Shown: positions 1-5,691, counted from the first letter of the stretch. The stretch: 10,379 nucleotides of DNA from Competibacteraceae bacterium UBA2792 (GCA_002352125.1 DEHU01000126.1:1-10379); one strand, 5' to 3'. Notes: a model not told the origin generated them from the sequence alone. Numbers and translations are program-made.

Positions 1-812
1 TCGCGCATGGCGGCATAGATGCCCGTCTCCTTGCCGGTGTTGGCGAACTGCACCGTCAAATCGCCGCGTGCAATTTGTGCAGTCAGCGCCGCCATCTCGG
101 CCGGCTCGCCGCCGATGGGGCGACGGATCACCCGCGTCAACAACCAAGTCAACAGCACACTCAAGATGATGCCGCCAGCCATAGCGGCAATGGACAGAAC
201 TTCCAGCCGGGTTGCCGTGACATGGCTCTCCGCAACCATCTCGTTCGTGCGAACGGTATTGTTCTCGGTGATGGCATCGAAAGTTTGCCCCATAGCGTCT
301 GAGATCGGCACTATGCGGCCGACCATTTGGCGGTATTCGACGTACAGCGCATGCTTTTGGTCTGGATCGTTGGTAGCGATGAGGCGTTCGATCAGGCCAT
401 CCAGTTCGGCGTAAATGGTGCGCCAAGCTTTATATTGCTCGTTGAGCTGTTGCTGCAACGCCCGACCCTTCTCGCTGGTTCGCGGAATTTTCAGTAACGC
501 TTCCCACCACCGATCCACCTGCTGCCAGCTCTTCTGGCGTTCTTTCTGAATGCTCTGCAATCCTGCCTTGATGTCCGCTTCCGCCTCATGCATGAAGACG
601 GCTTGCGTTTGCGCGCGGATGGTCATCCGTTGGTAGTTAAGCTGGGCTAGTGCCTGCAATGCGGGAATTCGATTCTCGCCGACATTTTCTATATCGCTTC
701 CCAAAGCGTGAATTCCGAACACTGCCAGAAGACCAAGCAACAGTGCGATCACCGCCATAGCTCCGAAACCGAGAATTAACCGTGTCCCAATTTTCAAGTT
801 GATAATATTCAT
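1..812 (-). CDS. Methyl-accepting chemotaxis protein, N-terminal part (3' end beyond window)
   Basis: I translated this directly from the minus strand: an open frame of 270 residues starts at ATG 812-810 and is still open at the left edge. GGAG lies 7 bases before the ATG. Residues 1-11 are a short cytoplasmic tail and about 12-34 are a first membrane helix. About 35-203 form a mostly helical periplasmic region rich in Gln, Glu and Arg, consistent with a four-helix-bundle sensor. About 204-227 are a second membrane helix. A HAMP linker then begins with RRPIGGEPAEMAAL and continues through IARGDLTVQF. This is the usual front half of a transmembrane chemoreceptor; the methylation helices and the CheA/CheW-binding tip would lie outside the window. 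The ligand cannot be told. A histidine kinase or diguanylate cyclase with the same sensor and HAMP is less likely but not excluded, because the output domain is missing. Confidence 0.87.
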   Translation of the reverse strand, partial: MNIINLKIGTRLILGFGAMAVIALLLGLLAVFGIHALGSDIENVGENRIPALQALAQLNYQRMTIRAQTQAVFMHEAEADIKAGLQSIQKERQKSWQQVDRWWEALLKIPRTSEKGRALQQQLNEQYKAWRTIYAELDGLIERLIATNDPDQKHALYVEYRQMVGRIVPISDAMGQTFDAITENNTVRTNEMVAESHVTATRLEVLSIAAMAGGIILSVLLTWLLTRVIRRPIGGEPAEMAALTAQIARGDLTVQFANTGKETGIYAAMR

Positions 813-886
813 GGGTTTGCTCCAAAACGAATTTCTAGAAGCCGTGCCAGCTACGAAAACCGGCCAGCCGTCGAAGGCCTGTAGTT

Positions 887-893
887 GGGGGGG
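887..893. repeat. Seven-base G homopolymer upstream of the chemoreceptor gene
   Basis: Seven consecutive G residues lie about 75 bases before the chemoreceptor start, reading as seven C residues on its transcript strand. Such tracts can slip during replication. At this length and position it is only a candidate for altered expression. Confidence 0.3.
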
Positions 894-936
894 AAGAACA
901 GCATGCGATGAAACTAGCAACGGCTGTGCCATAAGA

Positions 937-1077
937 TAACAATTTAATAAATAACGTTTTTTAAAACAAAACCCCAAAAAAAATCAGACTACACAATTAA
1001 AATTGTTAACATTCATTTAAAATATGTTTTTAAATCAAATAGTACAATTTATCACGTAATAACAACTTTAATTGTTA
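937..1077. promoter_or_regulatory. AT-rich intergenic stretch with three TAACAATT elements and a dyad
   Basis: This is the AT-rich core of the 478-base gap between the chemoreceptor start and the next possible gene. The octamer TAACAATT occurs at 937-944, and its complement AATTGTTA at 1001-1008 and 1070-1077. The middle copy is part of an inverted repeat, ACAATT(993-998)-AA-AATTGT(1001-1006). The third copy has a looser dyad, AACAA(1061-1065)...TTGTT(1072-1076). The repetition and symmetry suggest sites for a dimeric regulator or a promoter region for the divergent flanking genes. I saw no convincing sigma-28 or sigma-70 promoter here. Simple AT-richness also raises the chance of such repeats. 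Confidence 0.35.
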
Positions 1078-1224
1078 AATTAAACGCACCAAAACTCGAC
1101 TGGGACCAAGAGGAAAATCGCCACGAACGCCGAACTTACGACGATAATTTCGCCAGTCCGATCATGCGCCTTGCTCGAAATGCCGCGATTGTCGATCAAC
1201 GCGGAAATCGAGGCATTAACTCAA

Positions 1225-1243
1225 ATGCGGCAGAGAGCCGCAT
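1225..1243. other. Perfect 7-bp hairpin, loop AGAGA
   Basis: ATGCGGC (1225-1231) and GCCGCAT (1237-1243) form a 7-bp stem around a five-base loop, 48 bases before the ATG at 1291. No T-run follows on the plus strand, so it is not a typical intrinsic terminator in that direction. On the minus strand it is followed by TTTGAGTT, which is only weakly T-rich. Confidence 0.35.
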
Positions 1244-1290
1244 AACTAGCCGGCCGCGGTCGAGCCCCATCCCCCACCAGGACAACATCG

Positions 1291-1581
1291 ATGACGAATA
1301 ACGAACGACACTTTGGCGCGCTAGTCGCCGCTTGCGCTAAAGAGACTAGCGCTCACATTCTCGCTTATGCCCGCGACGCCGGTCTGGATCCGCTGTCGTT
1401 TCTGGTAAACGTCGCGGCGGTGCTAGCCTCTTCCGCCCTGGCGGCCCAACCCGATGACCAACTACCTGCTGCATCCCGCCATATCCAAAATGCTTTGGGC
1501 TTGGTGCATTGTCTGCAAGACGACGAAAGCGAAACTGCATCGCCTCGCGACGGGTTCGCTGCCCCGGAAGCTTTACAGTAA
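1291..1581 (+). CDS. Small hypothetical protein, 96 residues, doubtful
   Basis: This ORF starts at ATG 1291 with AGGA about 9 bases upstream and ends at TAA. I do not recognise the product. The first two thirds look like plausible Ala/Leu-rich helices (for example LVAACAKETSAHILAYARDA and LSFLVNVAAVLASSALAA), followed by a polar, acidic tail. The second helix is hydrophobic but too short and broken to call a membrane segment with confidence. It has no partner gene on the same strand and is followed by a stretch with no clear gene. Its residue make-up looks more protein-like than the overlapping frames on either strand. It could be a real small gene, a remnant, or a chance ORF. Confidence 0.4.
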   Translation: MTNNERHFGALVAACAKETSAHILAYARDAGLDPLSFLVNVAAVLASSALAAQPDDQLPAASRHIQNALGLVHCLQDDESETASPRDGFAAPEALQ

Positions 1582-1989
1582 GGATTTTCTCGATACGCGG
1601 ATGCTACGGCCGCAACTATGCTACCGTCCGGTGTGTTCGGCTTGCCGGACCACGCTCCAGTGGCCGGTGCAACAAACGACGATCTCGACGATGGAGGAGC
1701 CGGATATCGGGCTTTATCCGGATTCGGGCAAGTCTTTCGTGCTATCACCGCTGGTAACGGTCTACTGGTAGAGCCGGCGCCAGCAGGCTTCCGGTCGATT
1801 TCACCGTTCAGCTCTCCAAAACCTGGATCAAACCCGTCTAGCGGATTTCGGTTGTGGCGGCAAATATCGGCCTGTCCGCCACGCTTGATCGCGCCAGCGG
1901 AAAATTCAGTTCGATGGTCGACAGAATATCGCTCGGAGCAAATTTTGGGCTCGCTGACGAGCAGATGGAGAAAACGCCCAGAGGATCGA
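1582..1989. other. About 400 bases without a convincing gene
   Basis: Open frames exist on both strands here, but none has a recognisable domain or a good ribosome binding site, and several overlap each other. A minus-strand frame (1838-2041) overlaps the end of the hydrolase gene and reads on in a different frame with some coding-like segments such as KKIQVVIDPLGVFS. It could be a tail lost by frameshift, but I cannot support it as a gene. I saw no long repeat, tRNA-like fold or insertion-sequence end. Confidence 0.5.
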
Positions 1990-2772
1990 TCACCACCTGA
2001 ATCTTCTTTTCATAATCGGCACGAGCCGTTGTTTGAAGCAACCACCCAACCGTTCAAAGCCGATTCTGGTCGGGTGCAGCTCGTTTGCCCACTCGCTTTC
2101 GGTCGCCAGTGTCCCCGCTGTTTTCACAAACACGACATGATCGGGATCATCTTGCTCGATCCGAGCCAATCGAGCTCCCAAGCCATCGATTAACATTCGG
2201 ATAATTTCGACCCGATATTCTTTTGGAACTCCACAATCATCCATCGGCTTTTTCAACCAATTCCCAAAGCCGAACAGTTTTTTACCGCTTGGGAAAGCAT
2301 GATCGTAATTGTGAATCGCGATGATAGCGTTGTTGATCTTGCCGAGTACCGTCGCAATCAGATCGCGATAACGCACCCCAAAATCGTTCAGGATGTCATC
2401 CGGCTGGCCCGGAACAAAACAGGCGGCAGCCGATTGCTCGTTGGCACAATTTCCCTTGAGAAGCTGCTTGAAATCGTCACCCGCAATATCATTGCCTCCC
2501 CCACTTAACAGCACCAGTTTGATTTTTCTATCATAAGTTTGGAGACTGGCCAAAAAATTGTCGCGATACCGTTTCTTGGTCAGATAATCCCGTAGTTCGG
2601 CACCGTTGTCGCCGATGGCGTAAATGATGCGATTGCCGTTCCAAATATTAAAAATCGGGTTAAGCAGATTATTGAATGGATACCAGAACCAGGAATCGCC
2701 CAGCGCCAGTATATCCGGCGATTCGTTCCGATTCGTCATTTCATTTTCATCCCAATACGGGTGCGAAGCCAT
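1990..2772 (-). CDS. SGNH/GDSL-type hydrolase (esterase/lipase-like), cytosolic
   Basis: The 260-residue product carries the blocks of the SGNH hydrolase superfamily. Block I is LALGDSW with candidate nucleophile Ser27, a Gly in YAIGDNG (54-57) can serve as block II, block III is LSGGGNDI with Asn94, and block V is ELHP with His233. These enzymes hydrolyse ester bonds in lipids, sugars or peptidoglycan substituents, but the substrate cannot be read here. The usual Asp three residues before the catalytic His is Asn230 (sequence WANELHP), so the acid may be Glu231 or the enzyme may work as a Ser-His dyad. No signal peptide is visible. I chose ATG 2772 because GGGGA lies 7 bases upstream; an in-frame ATG at 2823 would add 17 residues. 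The gene stands alone. The C-terminal tail KQRLVPIMKRRFRW is very basic, and the same DNA read in another frame continues open for about 60 codons, so the end may have been altered by a frameshift. Confidence 0.83.
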   Translation of the reverse strand: MASHPYWDENEMTNRNESPDILALGDSWFWYPFNNLLNPIFNIWNGNRIIYAIGDNGAELRDYLTKKRYRDNFLASLQTYDRKIKLVLLSGGGNDIAGDDFKQLLKGNCANEQSAAACFVPGQPDDILNDFGVRYRDLIATVLGKINNAIIAIHNYDHAFPSGKKLFGFGNWLKKPMDDCGVPKEYRVEIIRMLIDGLGARLARIEQDDPDHVVFVKTAGTLATESEWANELHPTRIGFERLGGCFKQRLVPIMKRRFRW

Positions 2773-2808
2773 CTTTCTTTCCCCAAAATGTTTGGTTGAG
2801 AATGCATT

Positions 2809-2825
2809 CAGTGTAGAACACACTG
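2809..2825. promoter_or_regulatory. Inverted repeat CAGTGT-N5-ACACTG upstream of the hydrolase
   Basis: CAGTGT (2809-2814) and ACACTG (2820-2825) form a 6-bp dyad with a five-base spacer, 37 bases before the hydrolase ATG. The position and symmetry fit an operator for a dimeric regulator of that gene. No specific regulator can be named. Confidence 0.35.
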
Positions 2826-2856
2826 CTTGGGCGGTCTTATATGGGAGCGGTTATTT

Positions 2857-2878
2857 CGCCCACCTTAATTGGTGGGCG
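2857..2878. repeat. Perfect 8-bp hairpin, CGCCCACC-TTAATT-GGTGGGCG
   Basis: CGCCCACC (2857-2864) and GGTGGGCG (2871-2878) are exact complements around the six-base loop TTAATT. No T-run follows on either strand, so it is not a classic terminator. Short GGTGGGC/GCCCACC hairpins are typical of dispersed REP-like intergenic elements in many proteobacteria, and this may be a single copy. It lies between the upstream region of the hydrolase and the AT-rich leader of the 3075 operon. Confidence 0.5.
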
Positions 2879-3034
2879 CGGATTGCGATACTAAAACGAT
2901 AGCCAAAAAATCCTCGCATTCAAAATGCTCTGTTCGAGATATTTAAATTACCAGAAAAAATCACCAAGAAATCTAACAGATTTGGCAGAAAAACCACCTC
3001 AACTAATCACAAAGTAGATTTTGGAAAACCGGAA

Positions 3035-3043
3035 TGGTATTTT
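3035..3043 (+). promoter_or_regulatory. Possible extended -10 promoter for the 3075-3815 operon
   Basis: TGG-TATTTT (3035-3043) resembles an extended -10 element (TGn then TATAAT-like), 31 bases before the ATG at 3075, in an AT-rich leader. The -35 region 17 bases upstream (TAGATT) is poor, so the assignment is tentative. Confidence 0.28.
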
Positions 3044-3074
3044 AGAGTTCCACAACTAATATCAGGAATGCTAT

Positions 3075-3554
3075 ATGTTGCCGAAACGTCGTATTGCCAC
3101 CATCCTCTTATCTTTGGGCTTCTCCGCAAGCCTGGCTGGCTGGTCGGGCGCCCAAGCAGCAGAATCTCCACAATCGACTCAGCCTACCGAATCTCAATCG
3201 GCCATAACCACCGCGCCAGCCAAGAAGGAACTACCTTTCCCCGATGGCGAAAAATGGTCCACCGCCACGGAGCGGGAAAAACTGGCCTACCTGCTCGGTA
3301 TCATGAACATGGCAATGGTGGAATATCAGTTGACCGGCCCCACTCCAAAACACCGCACCACCGTTCCTAAGTTGGTGAAATCTCTGGATGGCATGACCTT
3401 GCAGCAAATGATGGGAACCGTAGACACTTATTACAAAGCGAACCCCGACCAACAGAAAAGGCCGATTTTCGAGGTCATCTGGTTCGAGATCGTGGCACCA
3501 AAGGCCAGCGCCAAATCCCAAGAACCCGGCACGCCCGCCGCGAAGAAGGGGTGA
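3075..3554 (+). CDS. Exported periplasmic protein of unknown function
   Basis: The 159-residue product begins with a clear Sec signal peptide: MLPKRR, a hydrophobic core (IATILLSLGFSASLAGW) and a likely cut after AQA or AQAA near residue 29. A Ser/Thr/Gln/Pro-rich linker follows (about 30-53). A compact domain (about 54-147) contains EKLAYLLGIMNMAMVEY, a helix starting VPKLVKSLDGMTLQQMM, and DTYYKANPDQQKRPIFEVIW. A Lys/Ala/Pro-rich tail ends the protein. I do not recognise the domain. The Tyr-Lys-Ala-Asn-Pro segment leading into an FEVIW strand looks like a conserved core. AGGA lies 7 bases before the chosen ATG; an overlapping ATG at 3068 is in another frame. Only three bases separate its stop from the next gene, so the two are very likely co-transcribed and act together in the envelope. 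Confidence 0.8.
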   Translation: MLPKRRIATILLSLGFSASLAGWSGAQAAESPQSTQPTESQSAITTAPAKKELPFPDGEKWSTATEREKLAYLLGIMNMAMVEYQLTGPTPKHRTTVPKLVKSLDGMTLQQMMGTVDTYYKANPDQQKRPIFEVIWFEIVAPKASAKSQEPGTPAAKKG

Positions 3555-3557
3555 GTT

Positions 3558-3815
3558 ATGAAAAAAATTGTTTATCTGATCGCGATTCCCGCCCTCGCTC
3601 TAAGCGTCGGCTGCACCAACATGTCGACCACCGAGCAAAGCACGCTGAGCGGCGCGGCTATCGGCGCGCTGGGCGGCGCGGCCATCGGCGGGCTAACCGG
3701 CGGTGATGCGGGCGTCGGCGCCGTAATCGGCGGTGCGGCGGGCGCCGTAGTGGGCAACATCTACGGCCGAGATCAGGAAGCAAAACAGCGGCAACGGCAA
3801 CGCCGCCGTTATTGA
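3558..3815 (+). CDS. Glycine-zipper lipoprotein
   Basis: The 85-residue product has a lipoprotein signal (MKKIVYLIAIPALALSVGC) with a lipobox ending at Cys19, the expected lipidation site. Asn20 is replaced by Thr, so Asp-based inner-membrane retention is not indicated. Residues about 30-68 are a dense GxxxG glycine zipper (SGAAIGALGGAAIGGLTGG, then GAVIGGAAGAVVGNIYG), capable of forming one or two tightly packed membrane or membrane-associated helices. The end is a very basic tail of Gln/Arg repeats. Glycine-zipper lipoproteins of this kind are common in the proteobacterial cell envelope, and their roles are mostly unknown. AAGGGG lies about 7 bases before the ATG. The gene directly follows the periplasmic protein gene and its stop abuts the terminator of the converging minus-strand cluster. 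Confidence 0.85.
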   Translation: MKKIVYLIAIPALALSVGCTNMSTTEQSTLSGAAIGALGGAAIGGLTGGDAGVGAVIGGAAGAVVGNIYGRDQEAKQRQRQRRRY

Positions 3816-3839
3816 AAAAATACTCGCTCTAGCAAGCGA
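3815..3839 (-). terminator. Intrinsic terminator of the minus-strand SnoaL/W-x-N/SPASM cluster
   Basis: Read on the minus strand, TCGCT (3839-3835) and AGCGA (3828-3824) form a 5-bp stem with a six-base loop. A three-base spacer and six T residues follow (3820-3815). It lies 34 bases past the stop of the SPASM-like gene. The stem is short, so efficiency may be modest. The T-run overlaps the last base of the stop codon of the converging lipoprotein gene. Confidence 0.55.
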
Positions 3840-3872
3840 TCCTGTCCGTCGCGCGCTGCCGGAGGTCGCCTG

Positions 3873-4682
3873 CTAGGCCGGAGCTGCGTCGAGATCGCGG
3901 CGCAGTTCCATTGCCGCGGCGTGCAACCGCCCAAACAGCCGCTTCACTCCACTGCAATCGTAATCCCGGCGCGGCCATTTGAAATAGCCGCCGCAACTCC
4001 GCAAAAACTCGCAGCTCCGGCAATCTTCGGCAGCAGCCAACCCCCTCTCGATCCAGCCCTCTAGCTCCGTATCGGGCTCGACCGCCGCATCGCCGCCGGT
4101 CGCTAACCGGCCATACAGCGACTCTGCGCCATCGTCGGCGACATAGCGCAAATATCGAGGATCCTCGTCCAGCACCGACCACAGCGGCAACGGGTCGTCG
4201 TGATAAAACCCGAGCAGCATGCTATGAAAAAACTCGACAGGTTGAGCGACCGTCGGCTGGTGCAGATAAAATTCCAGCGCCGCTATCAATTCTTCGATCA
4301 AAGGCGGTTCGGGCTGTCCCAGCTCCAGCCGCACGGCGAAATCCAGCGACACCGCTACTTTGATCGCCTTGAGGAAGCCGGATCGCACCGGCACGACCGC
4401 TCGCACCGGATGTTTGTCGAGCAGGTTAGTATGGCGATACAGCAGCGGATACTCGCTGGCAGGATCGGCCATGACCAATTCGATCGGCAATCCCGGCGCC
4501 CAAGCGTTCAACGCCTCGGAATCGGCTGCCAGCGCCAAAAGCTGCACTGCGACGACCCGCTCGGGATCTTCGGCCGCTAGCGTAGCCGGCAGCGAAGCTG
4601 GTTCGTCAGTCCGGACCACCCAGTCCCCGTGCCGATAGGCCGATAACAGGTGCGGCGGAATGCTATAAATCGATTCGTTCAT
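3873..4682 (-). CDS. SPASM-like Fe-S protein lacking the radical-SAM CxxxCxxC motif
   Basis: The 269-residue protein has only four cysteines, all near the C-terminus: C221, C224, C230 and C243, in the pattern C-x2-C-x5-C-x12-C. The context DCRSCEFLRSCGGYFKWP resembles the auxiliary Fe-S cluster region of SPASM proteins, the C-terminal extension of radical-SAM peptide maturases. The middle (about 90-160: HPVRAVVPV, SGFLKAIKVAVSLDF, ELGQPEPPLIEELIAAL, then QPVEFFHS) reads like the second half of a radical-SAM barrel. The N-terminal CxxxCxxC that binds the catalytic cluster and S-adenosylmethionine is absent. It is probably an auxiliary or degenerate relative that binds one cluster and perhaps the peptide. 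The gene begins 25 bases after the stop of the W-x-N repeat gene with no good ribosome binding site, suggesting coupled translation. The frame is intact and of good coding quality, so decay is unlikely. Its exact family is not known to me. Confidence 0.72.
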   Translation of the reverse strand: MNESIYSIPPHLLSAYRHGDWVVRTDEPASLPATLAAEDPERVVAVQLLALAADSEALNAWAPGLPIELVMADPASEYPLLYRHTNLLDKHPVRAVVPVRSGFLKAIKVAVSLDFAVRLELGQPEPPLIEELIAALEFYLHQPTVAQPVEFFHSMLLGFYHDDPLPLWSVLDEDPRYLRYVADDGAESLYGRLATGGDAAVEPDTELEGWIERGLAAAEDCRSCEFLRSCGGYFKWPRRDYDCSGVKRLFGRLHAAAMELRRDLDAAPA

Positions 4683-4707
4683 CGGGGTCGTCGCCGATCG
4701 CGCGCGG

Positions 4708-5091
4708 TCAGCGATTGTGCCAACCGCCGTTTACCCATTTTGGCCGGTTGTACCAGCCCCGCCGGTTGTACCAGCCTGGCCGGTTGTGCCAGTGACGCCG
4801 GCGATTGTGCCAACCCGGTCCGTTATACCAGCCCCGCCCATTATACCAGCCCGGACCATAACCCCAGCCCCAGCCAGGTCCACCACCACCGAGATTGACC
4901 CAGTTACCATGATTGCTCCAGCCCACGGCTTCGGCTTCTTTACCGGGGAGTAGGGCTCCGCCCAAGACGACGCCGCCAATGACGGCTTTCGACCATTTTC
5001 CCAAGCCGATCAGAAAATCCCGCCGATCGCGCAAATCCGGCTCCACGGCTTCGGGTTCTGTTTGCAAAACTTCTCGTTCTTTATCAGCCAT
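4708..5091 (-). CDS. Tat-exported W-x-N repeat protein, candidate modified-peptide precursor
   Basis: The 127-residue protein begins with an acidic 20-residue leader (MADKEREVLQTEPEAVEPDL). A twin-arginine signal follows: RDRRDFLIG (R23, R24, F26, L27), a hydrophobic stretch (about 36-49) and a likely cut after AEA at residue 55. The mature 72 residues are almost all Gly, Trp, Asn, Arg, Tyr, His and Pro, with ten W-x-N motifs at 58, 64, 82, 88, 94, 101, 107, 113, 119 and 124 (W-S-N, W-V-N, W-Y-N, W-H-N). In most of the second half the period is six residues (PGWYNR-type). There is no cysteine. W-x-N is a site type that radical-SAM/SPASM enzymes cross-link into three-residue cyclophanes in the Xye and GRR families. 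Maturation by such an enzyme followed by folded export through Tat is my inference. ATG 5091 is the start because GGAGG lies exactly 5 bases upstream; a GTG just before it is too close. An unmodified Trp/Asn-rich envelope or metal-binding protein is the alternative. Confidence 0.75.
   Translation of the reverse strand: MADKEREVLQTEPEAVEPDLRDRRDFLIGLGKWSKAVIGGVVLGGALLPGKEAEAVGWSNHGNWVNLGGGGPGWGWGYGPGWYNGRGWYNGPGWHNRRRHWHNRPGWYNRRGWYNRPKWVNGGWHNR
4744..4854 (-). repeat. Six imperfect 18-bp tandem repeats encoding the PGWYNR-type units
   Basis: Units begin at 4744, 4762, 4780, 4801, 4819 and 4837 on the plus strand, each close to CCGGTTGTACCAGCCCCG. The only phase change is a 3-base insertion at 4798-4800, which adds one Arg (RRRHWHN). 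Some unit changes hit codon third positions, while the Trp and Asn codons are kept. The array lies inside the Tat-signal gene and shows that its core grew by in-frame duplication. Confidence 0.8.
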
Positions 5092-5096
5092 CACAA

Positions 5097-5101
5097 CCTC
5101 C
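5097..5101 (-). promoter_or_regulatory. Strong ribosome binding site of the W-x-N gene
   Basis: GGAGG on the minus strand lies 5 bases before ATG 5091. It is the strongest Shine-Dalgarno match among the minus-strand cluster genes and decides the start codon. High translation of this gene relative to its neighbours fits a structural or precursor product. Confidence 0.75.
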
Positions 5102-5112
5102 GACTCATCAGT

Positions 5113-5143
5113 GCCGTTATGGCTTCGCGGCGAAACCGACGGC
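5113..5143 (-). other. Stem-loop in the leader of the W-x-N gene
   Basis: In the minus-strand RNA an outer 5-bp stem (GCCGU with ACGGC) encloses an internal loop. Inside it a 7-bp stem, GGUUUCG with CGAAGCC, closes a CCG loop. The single G-U pair would be a C-A mismatch on the plus-strand RNA, so the fold favours the cluster transcript. No T-run follows, so it is not an intrinsic terminator. It lies between the SnoaL-like and W-x-N genes and could act as a processing or stabilising element that raises expression of the latter. Confidence 0.4.
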
Positions 5144-5187
5144 TATATGCGAACATTTGAACAATACCGATTCCAAGCTAATCCCGG

Positions 5188-5691
5188 TCAGCTTTCCTCG
5201 CCCGAATCAATTTCGCTCGTACTATTATCGGAAAAATGCACGATGCGAAAATACCACTTGCCATCTAATTGTTCCAAAATGACGGTCAAGTTGGTTCCAT
5301 ATTCCCGTTTCTCGTTCTTCAAGAAATCCGAGATCCAACACATGCTCGCCATCCAGGCCAGATTGCCCTTGATTTCGGATCGCGTCCAGGTACAGCGCAT
5401 CTCCCGCGTCCCCGGATCGAAGGATTCGGAAAGCGCCGTGTAAGCCGCCCGAATCTCTTCCTTGCCGGGCCAGCGTTCGCCCACGCCGGTTCCGGGCAGG
5501 ATGGTGTCGTTGCCGGGCGCATACGCTACCATCACGCCAGCCAGATCGTGCTCGTTGATCGATCGATCGTATCGGGCGAACACTGCTTTCACCCCGTCAG
5601 GTGCTTTTGCAGAACCTTCCGGCAGACTCCAGCCTGCAACGGCCCAAGCTCCCAACACCAGCGGCAATGCCAACAACAAACGGCGTTCCAC
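5188..5691 (-). CDS. Exported SnoaL/DUF4440-type (NTF2-fold) protein
   Basis: From GTG 5691 the product is 167 residues with a signal peptide (MERR, LLLALPLVLGAWAVAGW, cut near AKA at 28-30). It then has a SnoaL-like NTF2-fold domain: the helix VKAVFARYDRSINEHDLAGVM, the loop YAPGNDTILPGTG, WPGKEEIRAAYTALSESF, and paired strands ending in LTVILEQLDGKWYFRIVHF. Members of this fold are small cone-shaped enzymes or ligand binders; no catalytic function can be assigned. AGGAG lies 7 bases before the GTG. An in-frame ATG at 5736, with GAGAG 4 bases upstream, would add 15 residues including GRRNFVE. That resembles a Tat motif (RRxF) and would make this a second Tat substrate, but two further Arg precede the hydrophobic core. 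It is the first gene of the minus-strand cluster and ends 96 bases before the W-x-N gene, so shared transcription is likely but not certain. Confidence 0.75.
   Translation of the reverse strand: MERRLLLALPLVLGAWAVAGWSLPEGSAKAPDGVKAVFARYDRSINEHDLAGVMVAYAPGNDTILPGTGVGERWPGKEEIRAAYTALSESFDPGTREMRCTWTRSEIKGNLAWMASMCWISDFLKNEKREYGTNLTVILEQLDGKWYFRIVHFSDNSTSEIDSGEES

Noticed and set aside
19..414. Open plus-strand frame of 131 codons opposite the chemoreceptor
   Set aside because: It is antisense to a well-supported chemoreceptor frame and has no recognisable domain or ribosome binding site.
637..825. Minus-strand frame of 62 codons overlapping the chemoreceptor start
   Set aside because: It is a shifted frame of the chemoreceptor N-terminus. 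The receptor frame has the signal-anchor helix and the better ribosome binding site.
836..960. Sigma-28 flagellar-type promoter for the chemoreceptor
   Set aside because: TAAA and a GCCG-like box occur on the minus strand, but the spacing is 18 rather than 15 bases and the -10 match is poor.
1618..2193. Plus-strand frame of 191 codons
   Set aside because: Its second half is antisense to the SGNH hydrolase, and the first half has no domain, ribosome binding site or coding-like pattern.
4200..4580. Plus-strand frame of 126 codons inside the SPASM-like gene
   Set aside because: It is antisense to the intact SPASM-like frame and is rich in Arg/Gln/His in the way shadow frames are.
4744..4854. 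CRISPR-like array
   Set aside because: The 18-bp units are contiguous without spacers and lie inside a coding frame, so this is a coding tandem repeat.
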